Source: Sphingomonas liriopis (GTDB lineage: Bacteria; Pseudomonadota; Alphaproteobacteria; Sphingomonadales; Sphingomonadaceae). From it: a stretch of DNA of 64,000 bases. Shown here piece after piece: positions 47,541-55,745 of the stretch; within the stretch, counting starts at the first letter, position 1; every line of letters begins with the position of its first letter. The stretch is from NCBI RefSeq assembly GCF_024211255.1, contig NZ_JAMLDY010000004.1:1-64000 (forward strand), in the 5' to 3' direction. A program made the translations under genes and the position numbers. Below the pieces are notes generated by a model. The model saw only the letters and a program-made list of their open reading frames with translations. It was not told where the DNA came from and searched no databases.

Positions 47541-48334
47541 CCGGACAGGCAAACCTTGGCGCGGCAGTCGTTACAGAGGCGTCCGGAGGCCCCGTGCAAC
47601 TGATCGACATGGTGTTTCCGGGCGACACCAATCACCATGGCACGCTGTTCGGCGGCGTCGCGCTGGCCCATATGGACAAGGTCGCGTTTCTGGCCGCTTC
47701 GCGCCACGGTCGTGCACCCTTCGTCACCGCCGCATCCGAGAAGATCGACTTCGCAGCACCGGCGCGGGCCGGTGACCTGGTGGAGGTCACCGGTCAGGTG
47801 GTCCGGGTCGGTCGCAGCTCGCTCGATGTCGAGGTCGAGTTAGTGGCCGAAGCGCCGGTAACAGGCGAGCGGCGGCTGTGCACCCGGGGGCGCTTCACGC
47901 TGGTAGCGCAGAAGGGGCCGGACACCCGCCTGCCGTTGCCGCAGATCGGGGCAAGGGTGGACATTGATCATGGAATACTGCGCCTGGCCGACATGGTCTT
48001 TCCCGGACAGACCAATCACTATGGCACACTGTACGGTGGGGACGCCCTGAAGATGATGGGCAAAGCTGCCTTCATCGCCGCCACCCGGCACGCGCGCGCC
48101 GTCATCGTCATGGCCGCGTCCGATCGGATCGACTTCACCTCGCCGATCCGCGAGGGCGAAATGGTCGAGCTCGTCGCCGCGGTCCGCATGACCGGGCGCA
48201 GCTCGGTCCGGGTGGAAGTCGCCTTATCGGCGGAAAACTTGCTGTCCGGTGATCGAAGACACGCCGCCACTGCTCTGTTTACGATGGTCAGCGTCGGTCC
48301 CGATGGACGCTCAAGGCCGATCGCCGGCGAGTAG
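47537..48334 (+). CDS. Acyl-CoA thioesterase with two hotdog domains
   Basis: A 265-residue protein made of two similar hotdog domains, each beginning with MVFPG-x-TNH-x-GTL-x-GG (MVFPGDTNHHGTLFGG and MVFPGQTNHYGTLYGG). These are YciA/BACH-type acyl-CoA thioesterase motifs with the Asn and the following Gly loop. The tandem arrangement is like mammalian ACOT7. It starts inside the mesD stop codon and so is expressed from the B12-riboswitch transcript. Why a thioesterase belongs with methionine synthesis is unclear; it may be an accidental passenger or act on an acyl-CoA that builds up without B12. Confidence 0.88.
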   Translation: MTGQANLGAAVVTEASGGPVQLIDMVFPGDTNHHGTLFGGVALAHMDKVAFLAASRHGRAPFVTAASEKIDFAAPARAGDLVEVTGQVVRVGRSSLDVEVELVAEAPVTGERRLCTRGRFTLVAQKGPDTRLPLPQIGARVDIDHGILRLADMVFPGQTNHYGTLYGGDALKMMGKAAFIAATRHARAVIVMAASDRIDFTSPIREGEMVELVAAVRMTGRSSVRVEVALSAENLLSGDRRHAATALFTMVSVGPDGRSRPIAGE

Positions 48335-48522
48335 GACCCAGCTACGGATATCATGTGCATGGTATGCACTTTCCGGCTTCGGACATTCGTTCAGGCAAGC
48401 CCTCACCGGCGATCAAGCGATCCTCGACATCGCGAAACGCATTGCATGGTGCGATGAGATCATGAAATCTGACCCCATCTGCACGGTTATAAGCATGACC
48501 AGCCGACAGGTTGTTTCGACTT

Positions 48523-49545
48523 TCAAGCCTTCGCTGGCGCGGAGTCGCCCATCGCGAGTCGGACCTGCTCCTCCTCGAGGTCAAGTTCGCGGATGAGCGT
48601 GGCCAGCGTTTCGCCGTCGAGCTCGTCGCGGTGCTCGCGGAGGCGAACGCGGGCGTCATCGAGCGCGGCTAGACGGTCCTCCATGACGCTGCGCAGACGT
48701 TCCGGATCGACAGCGTGGCCGGCGTGCGCGGCCTTTTCCTCCGAATGTCTGACCTGTTCCAGGACATCACGTGTCTTGCTGCCCTGCGCACCGACACCGG
48801 CGATGGCTGCGGCGACGATCCCGCGGGCCTCGACCAGCGCGGGACTTGCGCGCTCGATCTCTGGTTCGCGCAGGTCGAACCACTGGATCAGCCATTTCAG
48901 CGTGATCCCCTGCAGCACCAGCGTCGACAGGATCGAGCAGAAGGCGAGGAAGACGATCAGATCGCGAAACTCGAAGTCGCTTGGCAGTGCGAGGGCCGCA
49001 GCCAGGCTCACGACACCCCGCATCCCAGTCCAGGCGATGATCGTCGGATAGCTGAGCGAGGGCGTGAATTTTCCGCCGCGGATCACCGCGACCACTGCCG
49101 TTGTGGGATAGAAGGTGGCGAACACCCAGACGAAGCGCGAGAGGATCAGCGTCGCCGACAGGCCAAGCCCCAGGGTCGCAAGTTGCCAGCCGCTGTAGTT
49201 GGTTAGGCGCGCCAGAATGCCATGCAGCTGCAGTCCGACCAACAGGAACACCAGACTGGCGAGCACGAATTCGACCAATTGCCAGGCGCTGGCGCCCTCG
49301 AGCCTCGTGGTGGCCGCGAGCTTTACCTGCGCCCGACCGATCAGTCCTCCGCATGCGACCGCGGCAAGAACGCCCGATCCCTCGATCCGCTCGGCGACCA
49401 GATAAGCGGCAAAGGCGGCGAGGAACGAGACGACGATTTCGAGATGTTTGTCCTTGAGCCGTCGCATCAGCCAGTTCGCACCCATGCCGGTCGCAAGGCC
49501 CACCGCGGTGCCGATCAGCGCGATCAACGCGAAGCCGCCTGCCAT
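48523..49545 (-). pseudogene. Na+/H+ antiporter (CPA1/NhaP type), 5'-truncated
   Basis: A 340-residue fragment corresponding to the second half of a CPA1 sodium/proton exchanger: SFLAAFAAYLVAERIEGSGVLAAVACGG, FVLASLVFLLVGLQLHGI, TIIAWTGMRGVVSLAAALALP, and a C-terminal cytosolic coiled region. Full-length members are about 520 residues. The first five or six helices, including the DPVA-type motif, are missing, and an in-frame stop lies 30 nt upstream of the ATG at 49545. It is probably inactive. Confidence 0.8.
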
Positions 49546-49947
49546 CGTCCCGAAACAGCGATGTTCACACTGTCATGGGTTCACGTGCTCGGCTCTCGTC
49601 AATACCGATGCCGGGGGGCGTTGCCGCAATCCGCTACAGCGCCGCGCTGGAACAGGAAGTGATTTCGATGCCGAGCACTGACCGAACCGCCGCGTTCCTT
49701 GACCCAGAGGCGGCCATTCAGCATGTTCCGAACTCTCCTCGGAGCCGGCCATTCGTTCATGTGCTCGGCTTAAGGGCTCCGAGCATCAACGCCGGCAGTT
49801 GTTCGGGCACACAGCGATGCTCATTGACATGGTGACGAGCCACCGCCCTTAACGCAGGCGCCGCTGATAGTCGCGAGGAAGGCAATCATGTGCGCCGGAC
49901 CGCCATCGCCTTCCGGTTGTGCGATCGCTGCGGATCACCACTTGAGG
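49546..49947. other. Gap with no supportable gene
   Basis: About 400 nt between the truncated antiporter and the DUF4126 gene. Open frames here have no recognisable features and unnatural composition. A short motif GTGCTCGGCT occurs at 49586 and 49761. The missing half of the antiporter is not found here, so the segment is likely scrambled remnant DNA. Confidence 0.5.
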
Positions 49948-50418
49948 TCACCGGGGAACACGGTTCGCGATCAGCGACGGGTTCGCGACGGCGAGCCCGC
50001 TGCCAAACACTACCGCATCCTCGACGAACCCGGTCGCGGTCTGGCCGAAGCGTCGCATCCCCCACTTACGCGCGGCAAGCCCGGCGTAGGACGAGGCAAG
50101 CGCGGCTCCCACTGCGATGGCGGCACCAAGAACCCGGCGGTTACGTGCCGCGAGCGCGGCCCCGGCATAAGCGGCGGTGATGCCGCGAACGGCCAGACCG
50201 ATCGGCACCGTGCGGTCGGGTGCGGTCTTCATCTTGTCGCCCGCCATCTCGGCCGCCGCGAGGGCGGCGGCTCCGACAGCTATTACTGGATTCAGCATGA
50301 GCTTTTGGAGCGGCAGGTCGGCCGTTACCTCTTCACGCCGCGTTGCGATAGCGATCACCGCCAGCGGCGTAATACCGCGCTGGCCAGCGACGAGACCGAT
50401 GAGGAAGGATCGCAACAT
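49948..50418 (-). CDS. DUF4126 family membrane protein
   Basis: A 156-residue hydrophobic protein opening MLRSFLIGLVAGQRGITPLAVIAIA, the DUF4126 signature, followed by ALAAAEMAGDKMKTAPDRT and GAAIAVGAALASSYAGLAAR. It probably has four membrane segments. Function is unknown. GGAG lies 8-11 nt before the ATG. A long opposite-strand frame covers the same DNA but encodes an unnatural composition and is rejected. Confidence 0.8.
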   Translation of the reverse strand: MLRSFLIGLVAGQRGITPLAVIAIATRREEVTADLPLQKLMLNPVIAVGAAALAAAEMAGDKMKTAPDRTVPIGLAVRGITAAYAGAALAARNRRVLGAAIAVGAALASSYAGLAARKWGMRRFGQTATGFVEDAVVFGSGLAVANPSLIANRVPR

Positions 50419-50499
50419 GGGCTTTTCTCCGATTAAGGCGGTAGGGAGACGCCGGATGCGCCGATGCGCGTCCAGCGTTTCGCGTTTCGCGCTCGATGG

Positions 50500-52866
50500 T
50501 CAGGTCTTGGGCAGGGCAAAGGCCAAAGTGTAATCGCCGTAGCGCGTCCCCAACGCGCCATGTCCGCCCGCCGTGATCACGACGTATTGCCGCCCGTCGC
50601 GCCCGCGATAGGTCATCGGCGTCGCCTGCGCTCCCGCCGGCAGCCGCGCTTTCCACACCACCTCGCCCGTGTTGAGATCGAAGGCGCGCAGATACTGATC
50701 CGTCGTCGCACCGATGAAGGCGAGCCCGCCCGCTGTGATGATCGAACCACCGAGATTGGGAACGCCGGTCTTGATCGGGACGCCAAGGTGCGATCCGAAC
50801 AGCCCTGTATCGCGCGCTGTCCCAAGCACCTTGCGCCACACCACCTTGCGCGTGCCGAGATCGACCGCAGTCAGATGCCCCCAGGGCGGCGCAACGCAGG
50901 GCGCGCCGAAGATGCCGACCCAGGCCTTCACCACCGCGACATAGGGGGTGTTATACTGGGTCTGCAGCTGCGCCTGCATGGCGTTCTCGCCGCCCTGTTT
51001 CTGCTTCATCATCGGCTCGACCCGCGGATCGTCGCGGCGCATCAGCCACAGCTTGAACGGCATCTCCATCGTGTTGACGGTCATCACCCCGCGCACCGGA
51101 TCGACTGCCGCGCCGCCCCAGTCGGTGACGCCGTCAAAGGCCGGGTGGCCGATGATTGGTTTCAGCCCCATCGGCTGGTAGATGCCGGTACCCTGCGCGC
51201 GACGGATGTCGATCCGGCAGAAGAGCTGGTCGATCGGCGTCGCGCCCCAGGTGGCGACCTCGGTCGGTGCCGGCGGGGTGAAGCTCGGCATGCCGGTCGA
51301 GAACGGCTGTGTCGGTGAGACCCGGACGCCCGGGGTGGCTCCGTCGGTCCGCACCGGCCGTTCGGCGATCGCGGCAAGCGGTGCGCCGGTCAGGCGGTTC
51401 AGGAAGAAGACCTGCCCCATCTTGGTGGTCTGAATCAGTGCCGGGACTACCTGACCGTTTGGCGCGCGATAGTCGAACAGCGACGGACCGATTGGCAGGT
51501 CCATGTCCCACATGTCGCGGTGGACCAGCTGCCGCGTCCAGCGCAGCTTGCCGGTCGCGATGTCGAGCGCGACAACAGAAGAGCCGAAGCGATCGTCGAA
51601 CGACCGGCGGTAACCGATCCAGTAATCGGGCGAGGCATTACCCGTGCCGAGATAGACGAGGCCGTTGGCGGCGTCGGCGGTGATCGCGCCCCAGACATTG
51701 GGCGTGCCCCGCGTGTAGGTCTGCCCCTCCGGCAACGGCGCGATCGCGTCCTGCGAGCGGCCGACGTCCCATGCCCAGACGGGCGCGCCCGAAACCGGAT
51801 CATAGGCCCGCACCACGCCTGACGGGATGTCGCGATTGACGTTGTCGATAATCCGCTCGCCGATGATCAGCCGGTTGTTGACGACGACCGGCGGCGTGGT
51901 GCCGATCTGATCCGACGGTTTAGACGTCCCCATGTTGGTCCGCAGATCGATCGCCCCGCCCTGGGCGAAGCTTGGGCATGGCCGCCCAGTCTCGGCGTCG
52001 AGCGCCACCAGCCGCGCGTTGAAGGTCGGCGCGAAGATGCGGCGTGGGCACGGCGTTCCCGCCGGCGCCTCGAAATAGGTGACCCCACGGCAGACCAGGT
52101 AGTTGTTGCCGGCGATGGGCGCGTCCTCGTGCCAGCTCCACTTCGTCTTGCCGGTGGTCGCGTCGATCGCCTGGACGAAGGAGTGCGGCGTACACGTGTA
52201 GAGCGTGTCGCCGATATGAATCGGCGTCGCCTCGGAATGATATTCCCGTTTGTGCTCCTGCGTCTCGGCCGGCATCGGCAAGTCGCCGGTGCGCTGCGTC
52301 CAAGCCAGCTGCAGTCGCCCGACGTTCTGCGGCGTGATGTCGGCGAGCGCCGAATAGCGCCGGCCTGACAGGGTGCCGCCATAATCGCGCCAGTCGCTGT
52401 CGGCCTCGCCGATCGGCGCCGGCGCGATGGGGGTTGCGGCCGACGCGCTCTGCGCTTCCACGCCCTCACCGCGCAGCGTCAGCCCAGCCAGGCCTGCCAC
52501 GACCAGCGCCGCCGCGACCACGAGCACGGCGTGCGCGCGCGATGGCCGGGCCCAAGCTCGCCAGCCGGTCAGCAGCACCAGGATCAGCAACACCGTCGGC
52601 GCGACCACGCGCGGCACCAGCTGCAGCCCGTCGAGCCCGACCTCCCACAGCGCCCAGACCAGCGTCCCGAACCAGACTGCCAGGAATAGCCAGCGCCCCA
52701 GCGGGCTGCCCCGCCCGAGCAGCGCACCGCTTGCCACCATCACAGTGCCGACGACGAGGTAATAGGGCGAGCCGCCGATGGATGCGAGGACGCCCCCCGC
52801 CACCGCGAAGAACCCGCCGAGCAGGGCGATGACCCATGCTAGTACCAACCGATAGACTCGCGTCAT
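50500..52866 (-). CDS. gcd: Membrane-bound PQQ-dependent dehydrogenase (glucose/quinate/shikimate family)
   Basis: A 788-residue quinoprotein. Five membrane helices fill the first 130 residues (VLAWVIALLGGFFAVAGGVLA onward). A periplasmic eight-bladed PQQ propeller follows, with repeated W motifs (WRDYGGTLSGRRYSALADI, TRGTPNVWGAITADAANGLVYLGTGN, WGHLTAVDLGTRKVVW). It oxidises a sugar or cyclic polyol outside the cell membrane and reduces ubiquinone. Glucose (Gcd) is the commonest substrate, but quinate/shikimate enzymes share the architecture. No pqq genes are in the window. Confidence 0.9.
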   Translation of the reverse strand: MTRVYRLVLAWVIALLGGFFAVAGGVLASIGGSPYYLVVGTVMVASGALLGRGSPLGRWLFLAVWFGTLVWALWEVGLDGLQLVPRVVAPTVLLILVLLTGWRAWARPSRAHAVLVVAAALVVAGLAGLTLRGEGVEAQSASAATPIAPAPIGEADSDWRDYGGTLSGRRYSALADITPQNVGRLQLAWTQRTGDLPMPAETQEHKREYHSEATPIHIGDTLYTCTPHSFVQAIDATTGKTKWSWHEDAPIAGNNYLVCRGVTYFEAPAGTPCPRRIFAPTFNARLVALDAETGRPCPSFAQGGAIDLRTNMGTSKPSDQIGTTPPVVVNNRLIIGERIIDNVNRDIPSGVVRAYDPVSGAPVWAWDVGRSQDAIAPLPEGQTYTRGTPNVWGAITADAANGLVYLGTGNASPDYWIGYRRSFDDRFGSSVVALDIATGKLRWTRQLVHRDMWDMDLPIGPSLFDYRAPNGQVVPALIQTTKMGQVFFLNRLTGAPLAAIAERPVRTDGATPGVRVSPTQPFSTGMPSFTPPAPTEVATWGATPIDQLFCRIDIRRAQGTGIYQPMGLKPIIGHPAFDGVTDWGGAAVDPVRGVMTVNTMEMPFKLWLMRRDDPRVEPMMKQKQGGENAMQAQLQTQYNTPYVAVVKAWVGIFGAPCVAPPWGHLTAVDLGTRKVVWRKVLGTARDTGLFGSHLGVPIKTGVPNLGGSIITAGGLAFIGATTDQYLRAFDLNTGEVVWKARLPAGAQATPMTYRGRDGRQYVVITAGGHGALGTRYGDYTLAFALPKT

Positions 52867-53171
52867 CGTCTTACCCCTTCACGCCGTAGCCGCTGAACGC
52901 GCAGAAGGGACATAAGTCTCAGACGGAAAGGCCCGACATGCAGCCAACCCAGCTGATTAGGCGGCGCCAACTAGCTCCATTATCCAGCTTCGGCATCTGC
53001 GCCGGATCGAGCGATGGCGTTGGCGATTGTGCACGCACGAACGCAAGCGGCTAGGTGACCCATAATCGGCCGCTCGGCGCCCGCTTAGGCGTTTCCGAAA
53101 ACGGCCGCTCGTTCACCATGGTCAGTGACGCCGAACATGGTCGGTCCGTTGCTCGCGACGACGCTCATCTG
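52867..53171. other. gcd upstream region, no gene seen
   Basis: A 305-nt gap between the dehydrogenase start and the integrase stop. It should contain the gcd promoter, but I see no clear box. A short open frame (MTHNRPLGARLG) has no recognisable features. CCATGGTCAGTG and related text show no repeat structure. Confidence 0.5.
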
Positions 53172-54728
53172 TTAGATGATGATGTGCAAATGAAAAAGAT
53201 GGAGTGGGTGGAACCTGACGGCATTGATCGCTTCCGATAGGGTGCCAGCAGCATACCCGTTCCCGTAGTTGTCGGCGACCGCCGTGCCTCTGCCATCGGT
53301 TGTCCACCCACCCAGCAGCATGGCGATGTCGCGATCGATCTTGGCCTCACGCAACCCATCGCGGAAGTTGTGACGGAACGAGTGGAAGCAAGTTAGAGGT
53401 GCGGCGGCAGCGGCGTTTTCGAGGAAGCGCGAGAACCAGCGTGAAATGGCGGTAGAGCGGTAGCCCAGATGCCCGAAGGGAAGCTCAGGGAACAGGTTCG
53501 TTTCACCGCATAGGCGCTGAGATTCAACGAACGCCAGAAAGCCGCACCGGATCAGTTCGTCGTGAACCGGCACGATGCGCTCGCTGGCGTTCGTTTTCAC
53601 GCGCTTCTCGTCGCCGGTCTGGCTGAGCCCGGAGGCCACGCGAAAGCACGAGATGCCGTCGATCAGCCGGATGTCGGAGACCTCAAGCTGGCAAATCTCA
53701 TTGAGCCGCAGGCCGCTGAACAGCGCGATCAGCGGCACCCAGAATCGAGCGCGGCGGGGGTGCTGGTCGCTGGGGACGGCATAGCCGTTCGCGTCATCCC
53801 GGCACCCGGTGTAAATCGGCGCATCGAAGATGCGGCGAAGCTGGTCGATCGAGAACGGGTTGCGCTTGTCGCGTTTCCTTACCGGGTCCGGGAGCTTCAG
53901 CCCCTTGAGCGGATTGCGATCGAGATAGCCTTCGTTCATCGCCCAGTTCATCACACCGCCGAACCGATTGATGTAGGCGTTGAGGTTTGCGGTGCTGATG
54001 AGGCGGCGCTCGCCCTTCGCCTTAGCGGCAGCGACTACCGCAGTGATCGTCATGTCTGGAAAGCGCTGATGTGCGCTTTTCGGCATCTCGCGCAGGAGTG
54101 CTACGAAGTCGCGACATCCCTCGCGTGTGATCCCACTGAGCGGCGTCTCCTCACCGAACACCTCAATGACCCATTTCCGGGTCGTGGCGTGCGCGATCTG
54201 GGTGCGCCTACTCCACTGATGCTTCGGGTCCGCGATGAAGCGATCGTAGACGTCGCCAATGGTGCGGGTGCTCGACGGCGAGAGCGGCACTGGCGGCTGC
54301 GCAGCAGCCGGGATCAACGCGATAGAAATCGCCGGATCGTTGACCGGGACATCGAGCAGCATGGGGTCGATAACGCGCCCGATCGAGCAACGCATTTTCT
54401 CGAACTCGGCTTCGACATCAGCGGCGATCCGATGGATGCGCCGGAGCGCCATTGCATAGCTGTCAGTGTCGAGCGAACGCCAGACTTCGCGCCCCTGCCA
54501 GACCGTCAGGAGGTCGGTCGGAACTCGTCGTCGGTAGTGAAAGATTCCGCGCTTCGAGCAGAGGCCAATCGGTCGATTGTGTAGACGCCTTGTGTAGAAG
54601 ACCTGACGACGATTTCCTGAGCATTTACGAGGGGTTGAGACACCTCGACCGGCATCGTTGTGTAGACTATCGGTGGAGACGATCTTGGTGCTTGACCGTC
54701 GCTTCGACGGTTTCGCAAGGACTTCCAA
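53172..54728 (-). CDS. Tyrosine-type site-specific integrase
   Basis: A tyrosine recombinase of about 518 residues. An N-terminal segment CSKRGIFHYRRRVPTDL is typical of island integrases (DUF6538-like). The catalytic domain has the first arginine in ALFSGLRLNEICQLEVSDI, HSFRHNFRDGL (H-x-x-R), LGGWTTDG and the nucleophile tyrosine in VADNYGNGY. No ATG precedes the conserved part; TTG at 54728, 15 nt past the tRNA 3' end, is the best start I can find, so the 5' end is uncertain. Its position against tRNA-Gly indicates integration there. Confidence 0.85.
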   Translation of the reverse strand: MEVLAKPSKRRSSTKIVSTDSLHNDAGRGVSTPRKCSGNRRQVFYTRRLHNRPIGLCSKRGIFHYRRRVPTDLLTVWQGREVWRSLDTDSYAMALRRIHRIAADVEAEFEKMRCSIGRVIDPMLLDVPVNDPAISIALIPAAAQPPVPLSPSSTRTIGDVYDRFIADPKHQWSRRTQIAHATTRKWVIEVFGEETPLSGITREGCRDFVALLREMPKSAHQRFPDMTITAVVAAAKAKGERRLISTANLNAYINRFGGVMNWAMNEGYLDRNPLKGLKLPDPVRKRDKRNPFSIDQLRRIFDAPIYTGCRDDANGYAVPSDQHPRRARFWVPLIALFSGLRLNEICQLEVSDIRLIDGISCFRVASGLSQTGDEKRVKTNASERIVPVHDELIRCGFLAFVESQRLCGETNLFPELPFGHLGYRSTAISRWFSRFLENAAAAAPLTCFHSFRHNFRDGLREAKIDRDIAMLLGGWTTDGRGTAVADNYGNGYAAGTLSEAINAVRFHPLHLFHLHIII

Positions 54729-54743
54729 TGGGTTGGAAGTCGC

Positions 54744-54818
54744 TGGAGCGGGCGAAGGGATTCGAACCCTCGACCCCAACCTTGGCAAGGTTGTGCTCTA
54801 CCCCTGAGCTACGCCCGC
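54744..54818 (-). tRNA. tRNA-Gly (GCC)
   Basis: The complement reads GCGGGCGTAGCTCAGGGGTA at the 5' end and TTCGAATCCCTTCGCCCGC-T-CCA at the 3' end, with a 7-bp acceptor stem, D loop, anticodon GCC in CTTGCCAAG, T loop and encoded CCA. The 3' end faces the integrase gene, the usual arrangement at a tRNA attachment site. Confidence 0.97.
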
Positions 54819-54952
54819 TCTGGCGCCGTGTTCCCGCGGCCGTGAAGGCCACCGGGTGGGTGAGGCGCGTCCACTAGCGGCGACTGCCCGGGGCTGCAAC
54901 CCCTATCTTGCGAAATGCGCGGTGCGATTGGGGCTTGGCGACTCGCCATTGA

Positions 54953-54967
54953 GAACATTACAAGAAC
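54953..54967. promoter_or_regulatory. LexA (SOS) box upstream of imuA
   Basis: GAAC-N7-GAAC, which is GTTC-N7-GTTC on the other strand, the direct-repeat LexA box of alphaproteobacteria. It ends 4 nt before the imuA ATG, so bound LexA would block expression of the imuA-imuB-dnaE2 unit until DNA damage. Confidence 0.88.
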
Positions 54968-54971
54968 ACGG

Positions 54972-55745
54972 ATGAGCGACTCGTCCGCCCTGATCGCCCG
55001 GTTGCGGCGCCTTGCCGCCGACACCGGGGCCACGCAAGCCGCCGCGACGGCGGGCGATGCGTGGCTGGCGCAGGGGCTGTCGCGCGCGCATCTGCATGAC
55101 ATCTATGCGGTCGAGGAGGCGGACGGGCCGAGCGGCGCGGGCTTCGGCATCGCGCAGGCGCTGGCGGCGCGTGCGTTGCCGCTGCTGTGGCTGCGCACCG
55201 CGGCGGGCGAGCGGGCGCAGGGGCGGTTGCATGCGACCGGCCTCATCGAACTGGGGCTGCCCGCCGATTCGCTGATGCTCGGAATCGTCGCCGACGAGAG
55301 CGCGCTGCTGCGCGCGGCGGCGGATGCGGCGCGGTGCACGGGGTTGGGCACGGTGCTGGTCGAGAGCGTCGGGCGCGCGCCGGGGTTCGACCTCACCGCG
55401 ACGCGGCGGCTGATGCTGGCGGCCGAGGCGTCGGGGGTCACCGTGCTGTCGCTGCGTATCGGCGCCGAACCGACGCCGAGCGCGGCGGCGACGCGCTGGG
55501 GCGTGGCGGCCGTGCCGTCGACCGCGCTCGATCAGGGACCGGGAGAGGGCGCGCCCGGGCTTCCCGCCTTCGACGTCGAATGTCTGCGCCGGCGTGGAGG
55601 CCCCGCGGGGCAGCGCTGGCGCGTGGAGTGGGATCGTGATGCCAAGAGTTTCCGTCAACCGCCGCTATCTGGCGCTGGTCTTTCCCTGGCTGCCGATCGA
55701 GCGGCTGCGCGCCACCCGGCCGCATTTGTTCGCCGGGCGCGGTGA
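54972..55745 (+). CDS. imuA: ImuA, SOS mutagenesis accessory protein
   Basis: A 257-residue RecA-like protein of the ImuA family: HLHDIYAVEEADGPSGAGFGIAQAL replaces a canonical Walker A, then ALPLLWLRTAAGERAQGRLHATGLIELGL and VLVESVGRAPGFDLTATRRLMLAAEASGVTVLSLR. ImuA works with ImuB and DnaE2 in error-prone translesion synthesis. The ATG at 54972 follows the LexA box directly. The gene overlaps imuB by 107 nt, more than usual. Confidence 0.9.
   Translation: MSDSSALIARLRRLAADTGATQAAATAGDAWLAQGLSRAHLHDIYAVEEADGPSGAGFGIAQALAARALPLLWLRTAAGERAQGRLHATGLIELGLPADSLMLGIVADESALLRAAADAARCTGLGTVLVESVGRAPGFDLTATRRLMLAAEASGVTVLSLRIGAEPTPSAAATRWGVAAVPSTALDQGPGEGAPGLPAFDVECLRRRGGPAGQRWRVEWDRDAKSFRQPPLSGAGLSLAADRAAARHPAAFVRRAR

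Noticed and set aside
49575-49835. An 86-codon frame in the gap after the truncated antiporter
   Set aside because: No motif, no ribosome binding site and no membrane or signal segment; treated as non-coding.
49888-50436. A 182-codon plus-strand frame opposite the DUF4126 gene
   Set aside because: Its composition is unnatural and it lacks structure, while the opposite strand has a recognised family signature and a ribosome binding site.
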